Positions 1 to 13,456 of a stretch of 64,000 nucleotides of DNA are shown piece by piece. Under the pieces are notes generated by a model. It made no database searches and was not told the origin of the DNA. It worked only from the letters and a program-made list of their open reading frames with translations. The position numbers and the translations under genes are program-made. Each line of letters begins with the position of its first letter. Positions within the stretch are counted from its first letter, which is position 1. The DNA is from an uncultured Sulfurovum sp. (GTDB lineage: Bacteria > Campylobacterota > Campylobacteria > Campylobacterales > Sulfurovaceae): positions 1-64,000 of the forward strand of contig CACVAX010000034.1 in assembly GCA_902727935.1 (NCBI GenBank), read 5' to 3'.

Positions 1-403
1 TTGTGGTATTAAACATTTCATTCACAGATTTTGTATATCCCACAGGGACAGTTGACTTAATAATCATGGTTGCTGTTGGGTTAATTGCTAAAACATCTTT
101 AATTACTATTTCAACCAATTTAGTATTAAAATAATTTGTTTCAGGATCATAATCTGTAGGAGTAGAAATAATAATATACTCAGCATCTTTATATGCTTCT
201 TCTTTGTCTAGCGTTGCTTTAAAATTTAATTTTTTATTTTTTAAATATTCACTTATCTCTTTATCCTCAATAGGTGAAATTTTATTATTTATCATCTCAA
301 CTTTTTCAGGAATGATATCTAAGGCTATTACTTCATTGTTTTGTGCTAGTAATATTCCATTTGAAAGTCCTACATATCCTGTTCCTGCTATGGCTATTTT
401 CAT
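1..403 (-). CDS. ugd: UDP-glucose 6-dehydrogenase, 3' part missing (window edge)
   Basis: Reading the minus strand from the ATG at 403 gives 134 codons with no stop before the window edge. The N-terminus has the Rossmann motif GTGYVGLSN at residues 7-15, followed by an NEVIALDI strand and an [15 protein letters not shown] segment. These match the short (about 388 aa) Ugd class typified by E. coli Ugd. The enzyme oxidises UDP-glucose twice to UDP-glucuronate in the cytosol. It is the last visible gene of the glycan operon, 11 bp after galE. Together with galE and the amidotransferase it suggests a uronic acid in the glycan. The catalytic Cys lies beyond the edge and cannot be checked. Confidence 0.9.
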   Translation of the reverse strand, partial: MKIAIAGTGYVGLSNGILLAQNNEVIALDIIPEKVEMINNKISPIEDKEISEYLKNKKLNFKATLDKEEAYKDAEYIIISTPTDYDPETNYFNTKLVEIVIKDVLAINPTATMIIKSTVPVGYTKSVNEMFNTT

Positions 404-414
404 TTAATTCCTTA

Positions 415-1428
415 TTATATATTATATCCTGATGGATTTTGACTTTGCCAATGCCAACCATCTCTACACATCTCATCAATTCCCAAGGTTGCTTCCCAAC
501 CTAATAGCTCTTTGGCATAAGAGGGGTCTGCAAAACAAGTAGCAATATCTCCTGCTCTTCTTGAGGCTATTTTATACGGTACTTTTTTCCCTGATGCCTT
601 TTCAAAAGCTGTTACCATCTCCAAAACAGAATAACCTTTTCCTGCTCCAAGATTCACCGTCATCACCTCAGAAAAATTTTCTAAACGCTCCAAAGCATTA
701 AGATGTCCTTTGGCTAAATCAACCACATGAATGTAATCTCTCACCCCTGTTCCATCTTTGGTATCATAATCATCCCCAAATACTGACAAGTATTCCCGTT
801 TACCCACAGCTGTTTGTGCAATAAATGGCATAAGGTTATTAGGAATACCATTAGGGTCTTCACCAATAGTGCCAGAAGCATGTGCTCCTACAGGATTAAA
901 GTAACGCAATAACACTATCTTCCACTCATTGTCAGAGACATAAACATCTCTTAATATCTCTTCTACCATTAATTTTGAACGTCCATAAGGATTGGTAGCA
1001 AAAAGAGGGAAATTCTCTAAAATAGGTGTGGTATGAGGGTCTCCATACACCGTGGCTGAGGAAGAAAAAATAATGGATTTACAATTATATTCTGCCATTA
1101 CTTCACACAAAACAGCTGAACCATTAACATTATTATCATAATACTTTAAAGGTAATTCAACTGATTCTCCCACAGCTTTGAGTCCAGCAAAATGGATAAC
1201 AGCATCTATCTTATGCTTTTCAAAAACAGCCCGTAAATCCTCTCTATTACGAATATCTCCTTCTACTACTTCTATGGGTTTATTAATAATTTTTTCGACC
1301 CGTCGAATGCTCTCTCTTGAAGCATTACAAAAATTATCAAAAACAAGCACCTCATACCCTGCTTCAATTAACAAAACAACCGTATGACTTCCAATATATC
1401 CAGCACCACCTGTTACTAAAACTTTCAT
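415..1428 (-). CDS. galE: UDP-glucose 4-epimerase
   Basis: 337 aa, the usual GalE length. The NAD-binding motif GGAGYIG is at residues 7-13, the serine cluster SSS at 122-124, and the catalytic pair is Tyr148 and Lys152 in YGRSK. These align with Ser124, Tyr149 and Lys153 of E. coli GalE. It interconverts UDP-Glc and UDP-Gal; the Campylobacter homologue (Gne) in the pgl locus also acts on UDP-GlcNAc/GalNAc, which PglA, PglJ and PglH use. The ATG directly abuts the TAG of the upstream isomerase gene, so translation is probably coupled. Sequence alone does not show whether it is mono- or bifunctional. Confidence 0.93.
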   Translation of the reverse strand: MKVLVTGGAGYIGSHTVVLLIEAGYEVLVFDNFCNASRESIRRVEKIINKPIEVVEGDIRNREDLRAVFEKHKIDAVIHFAGLKAVGESVELPLKYYDNNVNGSAVLCEVMAEYNCKSIIFSSSATVYGDPHTTPILENFPLFATNPYGRSKLMVEEILRDVYVSDNEWKIVLLRYFNPVGAHASGTIGEDPNGIPNNLMPFIAQTAVGKREYLSVFGDDYDTKDGTGVRDYIHVVDLAKGHLNALERLENFSEVMTVNLGAGKGYSVLEMVTAFEKASGKKVPYKIASRRAGDIATCFADPSYAKELLGWEATLGIDEMCRDGWHWQSQNPSGYNI

Positions 1429-2373
1429 CTAAACTCCTATGTCATAAATTTGTACAATACCCACTAAGGTTTCATCTTCCACGACCAGTAAAGAGTTTAC
1501 TTTTAGCTCTGTCATTAACTTTTGAGCCACGGCTAACTTAGCCTTACTCTCAATGGTTTTAGGATTTTTTGTCATTAAATCATAAGCTTTTAACGTAAAA
1601 AACTCTTCTTGTGATGTCTCCATTGCACGTCGTATATCACCATCGGTTACGATACCTTCAATTCTATTATTGTGCATCACAACCACTAAACCTAATCTTC
1701 CTGAAGATATTTTTTCAATTACTTGCTGAATACTACTTTTTAAATCTACTAACGGTAGATTCTCTTTTTTCATAACATCTGTTACAGTGCTTAAAAGTCG
1801 TCGACCCAAAGAACCTCCAGGATGAAATTGTGCAAAGTCTGTATCTTTAAATTCACGAAGTTCCATAAGTATAACAGCTAAAGCATCACCCATTACTAAA
1901 GTAGCTGTGGTTGAAGAGGTTGGAGCTAACTGTAAAGGACAAGCCTCCTGCTCAACAGCTACATTTAAATGACATGTAGCATTTTTAGCCAAAGTAGACA
2001 GGGGCTTTCCACTCATAGCAATAATAATATTCTCTTGAGCTTTCAAAAAAGGAATAAGTTTTAGAACCTCATCTGTCTCTCCAGAATTTGAGATTAGTAA
2101 CACAATGTCTTCTTGTTCAATCATCCCTAAATCACCATGATAGGCTTCTCCTGGATGTAAAAAAAAAGAAGGTGTTCCAGTACTCGCCATGGTAGCAGCT
2201 ATTTTTTTACCAATAATCCCCGATTTTCCCATTCCAGAAATTATCAACTTTCCTTTAGCAGCTAAAATTTTTTCTACTGCTTCTTCAAAATTAGCATCTA
2301 AATTTACAGCTAAATTAGCAATTGCTTCAGCTTCTATTTTAAAAACTTCTTTAGCTCTCTTTAAAATATTCAT
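1429..2373 (-). CDS. kdsD: D-arabinose-5-phosphate isomerase, SIS + two CBS domains
   Basis: 314 aa. The N-terminal SIS domain (about residues 38-170) carries GMGKSGIIGKKIAA with Lys50 and the HPGEAYHGDLGM signature at 73-84. Two CBS domains follow from about residue 205. It converts ribulose-5-phosphate to arabinose-5-phosphate, the first step to Kdo. The copy lies between pglF and galE, where a housekeeping kdsD would not be needed, so it may be a KpsF/GutQ-type paralogue serving a Kdo-containing glycan (inference). It is slightly shorter at the C-terminus than the usual 320-328 aa. There are no intergenic bases on either side. Confidence 0.88.
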   Translation of the reverse strand: MNILKRAKEVFKIEAEAIANLAVNLDANFEEAVEKILAAKGKLIISGMGKSGIIGKKIAATMASTGTPSFFLHPGEAYHGDLGMIEQEDIVLLISNSGETDEVLKLIPFLKAQENIIIAMSGKPLSTLAKNATCHLNVAVEQEACPLQLAPTSSTTATLVMGDALAVILMELREFKDTDFAQFHPGGSLGRRLLSTVTDVMKKENLPLVDLKSSIQQVIEKISSGRLGLVVVMHNNRIEGIVTDGDIRRAMETSQEEFFTLKAYDLMTKNPKTIESKAKLAVAQKLMTELKVNSLLVVEDETLVGIVQIYDIGV

Positions 2374-5648
<3,275 letters not shown>

Positions 5649-5652
<4 letters not shown>

Positions 5653-6257
5653 TTTGTACTTCCTTCAAATTTTTCCATACTCACCGAACCAGAAGAGCTA
5701 ATATCACTTCGTTTGATTACTTTTAAAAACGTCATCCACAATATTTTCATGTCCAGTAAAAAAGATTGATTGTCAACATACCAAATATCATACTCAAATT
5801 TTTCTTCCCAACTAATTGCATTTCGTCCATTGACCTGCGCCCAACCCGTAATACCCGGGATGACCTCATGCCTTTTTTTTTGTTCATCATTATAAAGTTC
5901 TAAATACTCTAGCAAAAGTGGTCGAGGACCGACAAAACTCATCTCTCCTTTAAGCACATTTAAGAGCTGTGGTAACTCATCTAAACTTGTTTTTCTAATA
6001 AATTGTCCCACTTTTTTTAATCTATACTCATCAGCTAACAAAACACCTTTCGCATCTTTTTCATTACTCATGGTTCTAAATTTATAAATAGAAAAAAGTT
6101 GCTCTTGATACCCTGGTCGAACTTGTTTAAAAAAAATAGGTCTTCCAATTTTAAAATAAACAAGAAGTGCTGTCAAACTAATAAAAGGTAAAAAAATCAA
6201 TAGCAAAAAAAGAGCCAATAATTTATCGAGTACTCTTTTCACTACTTTCATATACAT
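5649..6257 (-). CDS. pglC: Undecaprenyl-phosphate diNAc-bacillosamine phosphotransferase (PglC)
   Basis: 202 aa, the size of the minimal monotopic phosphoglycosyl transferase PglC. A hydrophobic re-entrant segment lies at about 11-34, followed by [14 protein letters not shown] and YKFRTM. The catalytic Asp93-Glu94 dyad is in SLDELPQ, at the same positions as in C. concisus PglC. The C-terminus has FVGPRPLL and [13 protein letters not shown]. It transfers phospho-diNAcBac onto undecaprenyl phosphate on the cytosolic face, starting the lipid-linked oligosaccharide. It lies 2 bp from pglB. Met3 is an alternative start; no strong RBS separates the two. Confidence 0.95.
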
Positions 6258-6259
6258 AA

Positions 6260-8434
6260 TTACTTGACTTTATAAATTTTACTATAAGGAGAGCTAACAA
6301 CTAACTCAAATAGGTTTTTATCATATTTACCCAACATAAACATTTGTACATAAGTTGAATTGTAAGTTTTTTTATCCATCACAATCATTTGATTATAACT
6401 CTTCAAAAAGACCACAGCATACTCTCCATCCATATGCATTAATTTTGAATCTACAAGAATTTTATCTTTTTGACCAAATGCAACCGTATCAAAGCGTTGA
6501 ACTTTTTTCTTGGTTCCTTGAAGCTCAATTTCACCTTTTATAAAATCAAAAATAATTCCATTTTGAAGTAAGACTTTAGAACCCTCTTGTTTTACAGGTT
6601 GAGTCGGATAAAAATGAATGGTTCTTTCAGCTCTTCCAGTTTTTAAATTAAGATTTCCAAACACACTTACAGTTGGAAAAATACGTAACATTCTATAAGG
6701 TAAATAGAGATAAACCTCTCTTGTTTTTTTAGGTAAGGCATAATCTTTCTTTTTTAAATCATGTAGAAATTGATTTGGACTTTTATCTGTGCTGTTAAAG
6801 AGTGTATCGGCTACCAATGAATAATTAGAGTCCACATAAGTTTCTATGGCTAATTTACTTAAATTAGCCACTTGTTGAGGTGAATCTGAAAACATCAGTT
6901 TAGACACTATATAGTTATCATGTGTATGTTTCCCACCATCAATCAAGGTATTGGTGTTGGAGTAATACCAAATAGGATAACCGTAATCCCACCAAGTGAG
7001 CGTATAATCTTTATTGGAGGCAATAGCATCCAATTTTACCAAGTCATTCACTTCAGTTTTATTCAATACCGTTGGCACTAAATAACCTTCAATATGCTTA
7101 ATATTTGGGTAAATCAAAGCCACCGTTGCCAAAATAATAAACCCATATTTAGCCAAGTTCTTATTTTTAATATTTTCTACTTTTTTATGAATTAGATCAC
7201 CTAGTATATACAAAAGATAAATAGCAGAAAGGGCAGCAACAGGTACAGCATATACCGTAAAACGTAAACCACCCCACATGGAAAATACGCCAACCCCAAT
7301 CAGTGGTAAGGCAATTAAAAAAGCTTTATGTCGCATGACTAAAAACATATAACCTATCAGACTTAAAATAACGCCTATTTGTGAACCAGATATTCTGTTT
7401 GCCATGGTCTCAAAAGGAATTGCCCCAGCTTCACGTACGGTTTGAACCACTTGATAAAACTGTAAACTTCCAGCATCCACACCTCTAACGGCATAAGCCG
7501 TAATATTTCCCCAGATAACCATGAAAATATTTGAAAAAATCAAAAAACCTACAAAAAAAACAGCAGCCATCGCAAAGAGGATTTTCTCTTCAACATCAAG
7601 CTTTAACAACAAAATAAAAATAAGCACAAAAAGTATCATTCTAACTTCAATAGGCAGCATAATCATTAAGGGGATACTCACCAACATCACCGTGGCATAT
7701 AAAGACAAAGCATTCTCTTTAAAACCCTTCGCCCCAATCGTATGTACACGTCCTTCATGTTCAAGAAACAAATAAATAACCAAAAGAACATACATGGCAT
7801 AGACCAGTGTCATTCCTTGTGAATAAAAATAAGGGTAAATAAAAATCATAAACGAAGAAAACAAAATAGCCCCGATACTTTTTCGATAGACTATTTGTAA
7901 AAAAGAGTAAAAAATCATAAATTGCATAAAGACAGAGAACATATCCGTATCGTAATACCCTACCATCGTACGGTTATAATAACTCCATGCAATGGATCCT
8001 AAAAGAGCAGCTAAAAATCCAAGCCCTGTATTTCCCATCAATCGACCCGTTAAAATAATAGGAATAACAATCAATGAAGCAATAATACCAGGTAAATAAA
8101 GTGAAACCGTATCCAATGAAAATGGTAAAAATTTAGTAGCATAGGCTGTTAACAATACCAGTCCAGGACTCACATCATAAGCACTTGCACGTTGCCTATC
8201 AAGAGCCGTTACACCATCAATAACATCTCTTGCCCCTGTTGAAAAAAAATATCCATCATTGGTATTAATCATCAACTCATTGGCATACATCATTGCAGCT
8301 TCACCTTCAAAATGAAGGGGCCAATACATGCGAACACCCATACTAAAGGCATAGGCTACAAGCATTAACAGTAATAGCAGTCCTAACTTATTTTCTAACA
8401 ACTCATTGCTAAGTATCTTATTTGTTTGTTTCAT
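6260..8434 (-). CDS. pglB: Bacterial oligosaccharyltransferase PglB (STT3 family)
   Basis: 724 aa, GT66/STT3 length. About 13 TM helices occupy roughly residues 17-445, followed by a periplasmic C-terminal domain. The catalytic signature WWDYG is at 481-485, the first-loop segment [12 protein letters not shown] at 58-70, and the metal-binding DxD motif in YYDTDMF (Asp162, Asp164). Glu335 in TVREAG is a candidate for the external-loop Glu. It transfers the undecaprenyl-linked glycan en bloc to Asn in D/E-X-N-X-S/T in the periplasm. It overlaps pglA by 17 bp. A lipoprotein packed with such sequons is encoded at 27342-29915. Confidence 0.97.
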   Translation of the reverse strand: MKQTNKILSNELLENKLGLLLLLMLVAYAFSMGVRMYWPLHFEGEAAMMYANELMINTNDGYFFSTGARDVIDGVTALDRQRASAYDVSPGLVLLTAYATKFLPFSLDTVSLYLPGIIASLIVIPIILTGRLMGNTGLGFLAALLGSIAWSYYNRTMVGYYDTDMFSVFMQFMIFYSFLQIVYRKSIGAILFSSFMIFIYPYFYSQGMTLVYAMYVLLVIYLFLEHEGRVHTIGAKGFKENALSLYATVMLVSIPLMIMLPIEVRMILFVLIFILLLKLDVEEKILFAMAAVFFVGFLIFSNIFMVIWGNITAYAVRGVDAGSLQFYQVVQTVREAGAIPFETMANRISGSQIGVILSLIGYMFLVMRHKAFLIALPLIGVGVFSMWGGLRFTVYAVPVAALSAIYLLYILGDLIHKKVENIKNKNLAKYGFIILATVALIYPNIKHIEGYLVPTVLNKTEVNDLVKLDAIASNKDYTLTWWDYGYPIWYYSNTNTLIDGGKHTHDNYIVSKLMFSDSPQQVANLSKLAIETYVDSNYSLVADTLFNSTDKSPNQFLHDLKKKDYALPKKTREVYLYLPYRMLRIFPTVSVFGNLNLKTGRAERTIHFYPTQPVKQEGSKVLLQNGIIFDFIKGEIELQGTKKKVQRFDTVAFGQKDKILVDSKLMHMDGEYAVVFLKSYNQMIVMDKKTYNSTYVQMFMLGKYDKNLFELVVSSPYSKIYKVK

Positions 8435-9581
8435 TTTCTTCTCTCATTTTTAGTGCCTCATAAAGCGTTATGTACTGATGAACAACATTTTTTACATCAA
8501 ACTCATTAATCGCCATTATTCTACCATTTTCACCCATAATTTTTCGTTCATCTTCATGCTTTAAAAGATATTCTATCTTCTCTGCTAAGGATTCTGAATC
8601 TTGTATGGGTACCAAAAAACCATTTTCACCATTTTTTACCACTTCTCGACACCCAACCGTATTAGTTGTGACAATTGGTTTCGCCATCGAAGCTGCTTCA
8701 AGAAGCGTACGAGGAACGCCTTCTCGGTAACTCGGTAACACATAAATATCACTCATTGCTGTGAGTTCTAAAACATCATCTCGATGTCCCATCCAAAGTA
8801 CATCACCTGTCTGCAAAAATGCTTTATTAGCTGAAGAGGGATTTCCCTCATCTATCTCACCTACCAAAATAAACTGCACATTTGGATAATGACTCAATAA
8901 ACTAGCAGCCTCATAAAATTCACGTACTCCCTTATGCCAAATGGCTCGTGCTACCATAAGCACCACAGTTTTATTCACTAAGTCTAACTTTTTTCTTAAA
9001 ACTTGAACTGTTTCTTTCTTCACATTGTTAGGATTAAACACTTGGGTATCTATCCCAACAGATTTAATAATATGTATTTTATCTTTAGCAATAACTCTTT
9101 TGGACGCTAAATATTTTGGATCATCAGAATTAACAAAGATTACTTTGTCTGAAAAAGAAAAAACTAATTTATACAACTTCTCAATAAGTGTACGAACCAT
9201 TATGTTTTTAGGACTATCTTCAATATAAAATGACCCTAAGCCCTCAACCAAATTTATAATCTTTGGAATCTTTGCCATTTTAGCAGCTACCGTTCCATAA
9301 ATATTTGGCTTGGCTGTAAAGGTATGAATCATCTCCAACTCAAGAGGCTTAATAGCTCTATAAATATTATAAACAGCTTTTAACTCTTTCAAAGGATTTA
9401 AACTAGAGCGTTGAATTTTATACGCTACTGCTTGTATTCCATCTCTTTCAAATAACTCAAATTTATCTCCTCTTGGACAAATAGCATAAACCGTATGCCC
9501 TTGCTCAACCAACTTTTTCATAATTGGTAAACGAAAAAGATAAAGGTTTAAATCTAAGTGTGACAAAAACCCTATGGTCAT
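8418..9581 (-). CDS. pglA: GalNAc transferase PglA, GT4 family
   Basis: 387 aa. The N-terminus MTIGFLSHLDLNLYLFRLPI and the segments RSSLNP, LVEGLGSFYI and ARAIWHKGVREFYEA resemble C. jejuni PglA closely. The GT4 EX7E motif is Glu287-Glu295 in REGVPRTLLEA. PglA adds the first alpha-1,3-GalNAc to undecaprenyl-PP-diNAcBac. A start 17 bp inside pglB's neighbour region and a 4-bp overlap with pglJ indicate translational coupling. The exact sugar added in this organism could differ from GalNAc. Confidence 0.92.
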   Translation of the reverse strand: MTIGFLSHLDLNLYLFRLPIMKKLVEQGHTVYAICPRGDKFELFERDGIQAVAYKIQRSSLNPLKELKAVYNIYRAIKPLELEMIHTFTAKPNIYGTVAAKMAKIPKIINLVEGLGSFYIEDSPKNIMVRTLIEKLYKLVFSFSDKVIFVNSDDPKYLASKRVIAKDKIHIIKSVGIDTQVFNPNNVKKETVQVLRKKLDLVNKTVVLMVARAIWHKGVREFYEAASLLSHYPNVQFILVGEIDEGNPSSANKAFLQTGDVLWMGHRDDVLELTAMSDIYVLPSYREGVPRTLLEAASMAKPIVTTNTVGCREVVKNGENGFLVPIQDSESLAEKIEYLLKHEDERKIMGENGRIMAINEFDVKNVVHQYITLYEALKMREENETNK

Positions 9582-10762
9582 AATCTACTCCTCTCCAGTA
9601 CATCTATATAGGCATCTACAATTAAAGCTTTATCAAAAGACTTTGCTCGTTTTTTTGCTCTTTGTCTATAATTTTCTCTTAACTCTATATCTTTTAGCAT
9701 TAAGTTCATCATTTCTTTTAATTTATTGGTATTATTTATTGGTATAAGTATGCCATATTCGGCAACTTCATTTTTATCTTTTAACTGAAAAGCTATTTTA
9801 GAGCTAGGAGCTAAAATTTCTCGTGGTCCACTTTTACAATCTGTTGAGATTATTGGCAAAGCACAAGCCAATGCTTCTACCAAAACATTTGGAAAGCCTT
9901 CATAACTAGAAGAAAATACAAAACAATCTGATTTTGAAAAATATTTATAAGGGTTGCTATCAAAGCCTAATAAAAAAACTCTTTTTTCTAAATTTAAGAA
10001 TCGTATCTGCTCTTCTAAAGTAACTTTTAATCCACCCTCACCCAAAATAATAAGTTGTACATTTTTATTTTCTATCTTAGCAAAAGCATCTATCATCATT
10101 GTATGATTCTTACCAGTATCAAGTCGTCCTACACTTACAAAAGTAAATTTATTAAAATCAATTCCTTCTACAGGCTCTTCAGAAAGTTTTTCTATTTTGG
10201 CTAAATCAAAAGGATTATGTATCGTAGAAGTTAGTGCCAAGGGAATTCCAAAGTTCTCAGTTAAATCTTGTCTATTTCCTTCAGCATTGCAAACAATAAA
10301 ATCTGCTTTTGGATATAGTTTTTTAATCAAATACTTACTTATTTTAGAAACCAAATTATCAGCTCTGTACATCATAGAGGGGGTTGTTCTTTCACTAATA
10401 GTTGTAAATGCTTTATTTCCAAAAAGTTTAGCAAATATTGAAACATATGAAGGTCTATTCATAAATGCTAAAGATACTTCTATATTATTTTCTTGGCAAA
10501 ACTTTTTATATTTCCAGCCTAGAACAGGCAACTTTAATAACTTTAAAATGCCATGCTCATCAGGTTGTGAATTTTCTAAAAAATGTATCTTAATACTTTG
10601 TGGAATTTCATAATCTATCTTATCTCGCATTAACACTAAAGTAATATCATACTTATCTTTTAACTCCTGTAAAAGTATGGACACCACACGCTCTGCTCCT
10701 CCTCCTGCTAGAGAATAGATTAGGATTGAGAGGGTCGGCTTACTTTTTTCTTTAGACAACAA
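9578..10762 (-). CDS. pglJ: PglJ-like glycosyltransferase, GT4 family
   Basis: 394 aa. GGGAERVV lies at about residues 20-27, and there is strong resemblance to C. jejuni PglJ in YEIPQSIKIHFLENSQP, LVSVGRLDTGKNH-type and LLGFDSNPYKYFSKSDCF segments. The GT4 EX7E is in SYEGFPNVLVEALA. PglJ adds the second GalNAc, 1,4-linked, to the lipid-linked disaccharide. The gene starts 5 bp after the upstream methyltransferase and overlaps pglA by 4 bp. The polymerising transferase PglH and the branching PglI are not seen in the window, so later sugars probably come from the GT4 and GT2 upstream. Confidence 0.88.
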   Translation of the reverse strand: MLSKEKSKPTLSILIYSLAGGGAERVVSILLQELKDKYDITLVLMRDKIDYEIPQSIKIHFLENSQPDEHGILKLLKLPVLGWKYKKFCQENNIEVSLAFMNRPSYVSIFAKLFGNKAFTTISERTTPSMMYRADNLVSKISKYLIKKLYPKADFIVCNAEGNRQDLTENFGIPLALTSTIHNPFDLAKIEKLSEEPVEGIDFNKFTFVSVGRLDTGKNHTMMIDAFAKIENKNVQLIILGEGGLKVTLEEQIRFLNLEKRVFLLGFDSNPYKYFSKSDCFVFSSSYEGFPNVLVEALACALPIISTDCKSGPREILAPSSKIAFQLKDKNEVAEYGILIPINNTNKLKEMMNLMLKDIELRENYRQRAKKRAKSFDKALIVDAYIDVLERSRL

Positions 10763-10767
10763 AATAA

Positions 10768-11580
10768 TTAACTTCTTTTTTGACCAATATAATTATAGTG
10801 CGTAAAAAATAGTGATAAAAATTTAGGAAATACTTTTTCAAAAATTAATAGCTTATCAAAATAATGACTATTAGGAAAAATTCTAAAATACTCTATACGC
10901 TTGTTCTCAATAGTATATTTTTTAAAATTTTTTATTAACCTTCTAGCAGTTAATACGCGTTCATTACCATAAGGACGTTTTAAACCTTGACTATCAGTAT
11001 GATAATTAATGGTTTCAAAACCTCTTTGTTTAAAAAGTGCTAATTGAATTAAAGGATTTAGTGCATTTGATTCTGAAATAACCAAGTAGCCATTTGGCTT
11101 TAAGAGCAACGATATTTTTTCAGAAACCATTTCTCTTGGCTCTAAATGATGATAAGCTTGTTCTATCCAAATAAGATCATATTGCTCTACCTCGTCCAAT
11201 TCTAATACAGAAATATTTTTAAAATCACAATTTAACTTTGTATCTAACTGTTTTTCCATAACATCTTTTCGACACTTAGCTGTATTCACCCGTTTATCAT
11301 CAATATCTATACCCAAAACATTTGCACCATGCAATGCCATAAAAAGAGATTCACTTCCTAAACCACATCCAACTTCTAAAACCTTGGGATTATCAATTTT
11401 TGATAATATTTTCATTGCTCCTTCTAATTGTTTATCATAAAAATATTGTATTCGAGGAGGAAAACTCTTTAAATAACTTGTATAATACCTATTAAAAAGC
11501 GTTTGCTCTTCCTCCTCTAATAGTGCATTATTAAACCAAATCATTAAAAACTCTGATGGGGATTGTATATTATGAAACAT
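10768..11580 (-). CDS. Class I SAM-dependent methyltransferase
   Basis: 270 aa. Motif I is KVLEVGCGLGSESLF at 66-80, followed by the ribose-binding acid in VLGIDIDDKRV (about 92-95). The motif IV region is YDLIWIEQAYHHLEP, and LLKPNGYLVISES is motif VI. This is the Methyltransf_11/25 fold, usually acting on small molecules or glycans. There is no TM segment. It sits between asnB and pglJ with an 11-bp overlap. A glycan O- or N-methylation role is inferred from position. The substrate cannot be told from sequence. Confidence 0.8.
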   Translation of the reverse strand: MFHNIQSPSEFLMIWFNNALLEEEEQTLFNRYYTSYLKSFPPRIQYFYDKQLEGAMKILSKIDNPKVLEVGCGLGSESLFMALHGANVLGIDIDDKRVNTAKCRKDVMEKQLDTKLNCDFKNISVLELDEVEQYDLIWIEQAYHHLEPREMVSEKISLLLKPNGYLVISESNALNPLIQLALFKQRGFETINYHTDSQGLKRPYGNERVLTARRLIKNFKKYTIENKRIEYFRIFPNSHYFDKLLIFEKVFPKFLSLFFTHYNYIGQKRS

Positions 11581-13456
11581 GTTTACTCCTTTTACTAATA
11601 TATTGCTTGTACCACAACTGAAAAACTAAAACATACCAAAGTTTATTGACATTTAATGCTTTATTTTTTTTCAACTTTTGGTGTTCTTGCTGTACATATT
11701 TATAATCAAATAAATTATGTTCTTCTAAAGCTTCTTTCTTTAAATGTTCTTCAAAAAGACTAGATAAGTCATTAGCAAACCACTCAAACATTGGGATAGC
11801 AAAGCCTTTTTTAGGTCGATTAATCATCTCTTGGGGAATATATCTTTCTAAGACTTTTCTTAGTAAATACTTTGAATCTCCATTTTTATATTTAAATTCA
11901 AAAGGAACTTGTGCCATAAACTCAGCTATTCTATGGTCAAGCAAAGGCTCTCTTCCCTCAATAGAGACTGACATGGTGGCTCTATCTACTTTTGTTAAAA
12001 TATCATCAACCATATAACGATGATAATCCCATAACATCATTCCTTGCATGGGCGTATCTTTTTGACCTATTTCAAAAGCTTTTTCTTCAATTTGATGCTT
12101 ATGGTTTAACAATGATGAAAGCTCGTAATTTTTTGAGGTATGCACAATTGCCTCATACATATTTTTCCATGAATCATTAGCCAGTACTTCCCTAAACTGT
12201 AAAAAACGATGTTGTAACAACGCATTTCTTATTAAAAAAGTTACAACTTTTTGACTTGGAATATTCATTAAAAAACCTAAAACTTTTCGCATAACTTTAG
12301 GTATTTTATGTATCTTTTTCCCTACACGATTCATGACCCAATAACGCTCATACCCACAAAAGATCTCATCACCACCATCAGCAGAAAGTACCACTTTAAT
12401 ACCTGCTTCTTTTGCCATTTTACTCACCAAGGTTGTTGGAATAGCACTACTATCACCAAAGGGTTCATCATAAATATCCACAAAACTTTTTAAAATCTCT
12501 TTGGCTTCTTTTACTCCTAAAAATTTTTCAGAATGGGTCGTTCCTAAATGCTTAGCCACCTCCTTAGCAAAAGTTGCTTCATTATACTTGCTCTCTTCAA
12601 AACCTATCGTAAAAGTATGAATGTTTCCGTGATGTTTTTGAAGTATCGCTGCCACAATAGAACTGTCTATGCCTCCACTTAAAAAAACCCCAACAGGTAC
12701 ATCTGAAATCATACGATATTTAAAAGCATCAATTAAAAGTGCTTCTAATTCATTAACCAATTCTTCTTCTGTTTTCTTAAATTTTGGACGTTCAAAAAAA
12801 GGTAAAATAGACCAATATTCAGAAATATCTAAAGTCATTTGTTTTAAATTAAAGGTTAAATAGTTTCCAGCAGGGACTTTGTAACACTTTTCAAATATAG
12901 ATAAATTTGATGAAATGTAGCCAAACTGAAAAAATTCATGCAATGCATCTTTAGAAATCTCTAAATTATGTCGATACGCCATAATGGGTTTTAATTCACT
13001 CGCAAAAACAAATACCTCCCCATCAAAAAAATAATAAAGAGGCTTAACCCCTACTCTATCCCTTATAAGTACTAAATCTAAAGAGTTTATATCATAAATA
13101 GCAATAGCAAACATACCTATAAATTTATCTACTGCTTTTATACCCCAAGCATGATAAGCTTTTAAAATAACTTCACTGTCCGTATCTGAAATAAAAGTAT
13201 AATCTAACTCTACTAACTCTTGACGAATCTCTTTAAAATTATAAATCTCTCCATTATAAACCATACGTAAATGTTCAAATATCATAGGCTGATGTCCTAA
13301 TGAACTTAAATCTAAAATAGAAAGTCTAGCATGTCCTAAAGAGATTCCAGACTCTTCATAAACTCCCTTATCATCTGGACCTCGATGCTCTATGCTTTCA
13401 AGCATATTTTCTAAAACATCAGAGTTTTGTCCATTAAAACCTACTATTCCACACAT
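11570..13456 (-). CDS. asnB: Asparagine-synthase-like glutamine amidotransferase
   Basis: 628 aa. The class II glutaminase domain begins with Cys2 (MCGIVGF), which fixes the start, and includes RGPDD, NGEIYNF and DTDSEV. The synthetase domain has the PPi loop SGGIDSS at 260-266 and the downstream DGGDEIF motif. In cytosolic metabolism AsnB amidates aspartate, but homologues of this length inside O-antigen and glycan clusters (WbpS-like) amidate uronic acids of nucleotide or lipid-linked sugars. With ugd in the same operon, amidation of a glucuronate-type residue is plausible (inference). It overlaps the GT4 by 13 bp and the methyltransferase by 11 bp. Confidence 0.88.
   Translation of the reverse strand: MCGIVGFNGQNSDVLENMLESIEHRGPDDKGVYEESGISLGHARLSILDLSSLGHQPMIFEHLRMVYNGEIYNFKEIRQELVELDYTFISDTDSEVILKAYHAWGIKAVDKFIGMFAIAIYDINSLDLVLIRDRVGVKPLYYFFDGEVFVFASELKPIMAYRHNLEISKDALHEFFQFGYISSNLSIFEKCYKVPAGNYLTFNLKQMTLDISEYWSILPFFERPKFKKTEEELVNELEALLIDAFKYRMISDVPVGVFLSGGIDSSIVAAILQKHHGNIHTFTIGFEESKYNEATFAKEVAKHLGTTHSEKFLGVKEAKEILKSFVDIYDEPFGDSSAIPTTLVSKMAKEAGIKVVLSADGGDEIFCGYERYWVMNRVGKKIHKIPKVMRKVLGFLMNIPSQKVVTFLIRNALLQHRFLQFREVLANDSWKNMYEAIVHTSKNYELSSLLNHKHQIEEKAFEIGQKDTPMQGMMLWDYHRYMVDDILTKVDRATMSVSIEGREPLLDHRIAEFMAQVPFEFKYKNGDSKYLLRKVLERYIPQEMINRPKKGFAIPMFEWFANDLSSLFEEHLKKEALEEHNLFDYKYVQQEHQKLKKNKALNVNKLWYVLVFQLWYKQYISKRSKHVS

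Noticed and set aside
204-407. 67-aa plus-strand frame at the left edge
   Set aside because: Antisense to a clear ugd start on the minus strand with matching motifs.
10197-10613. 138-aa plus-strand frame inside pglJ
   Set aside because: Antisense shadow of a well-matched glycosyltransferase, with no RBS.
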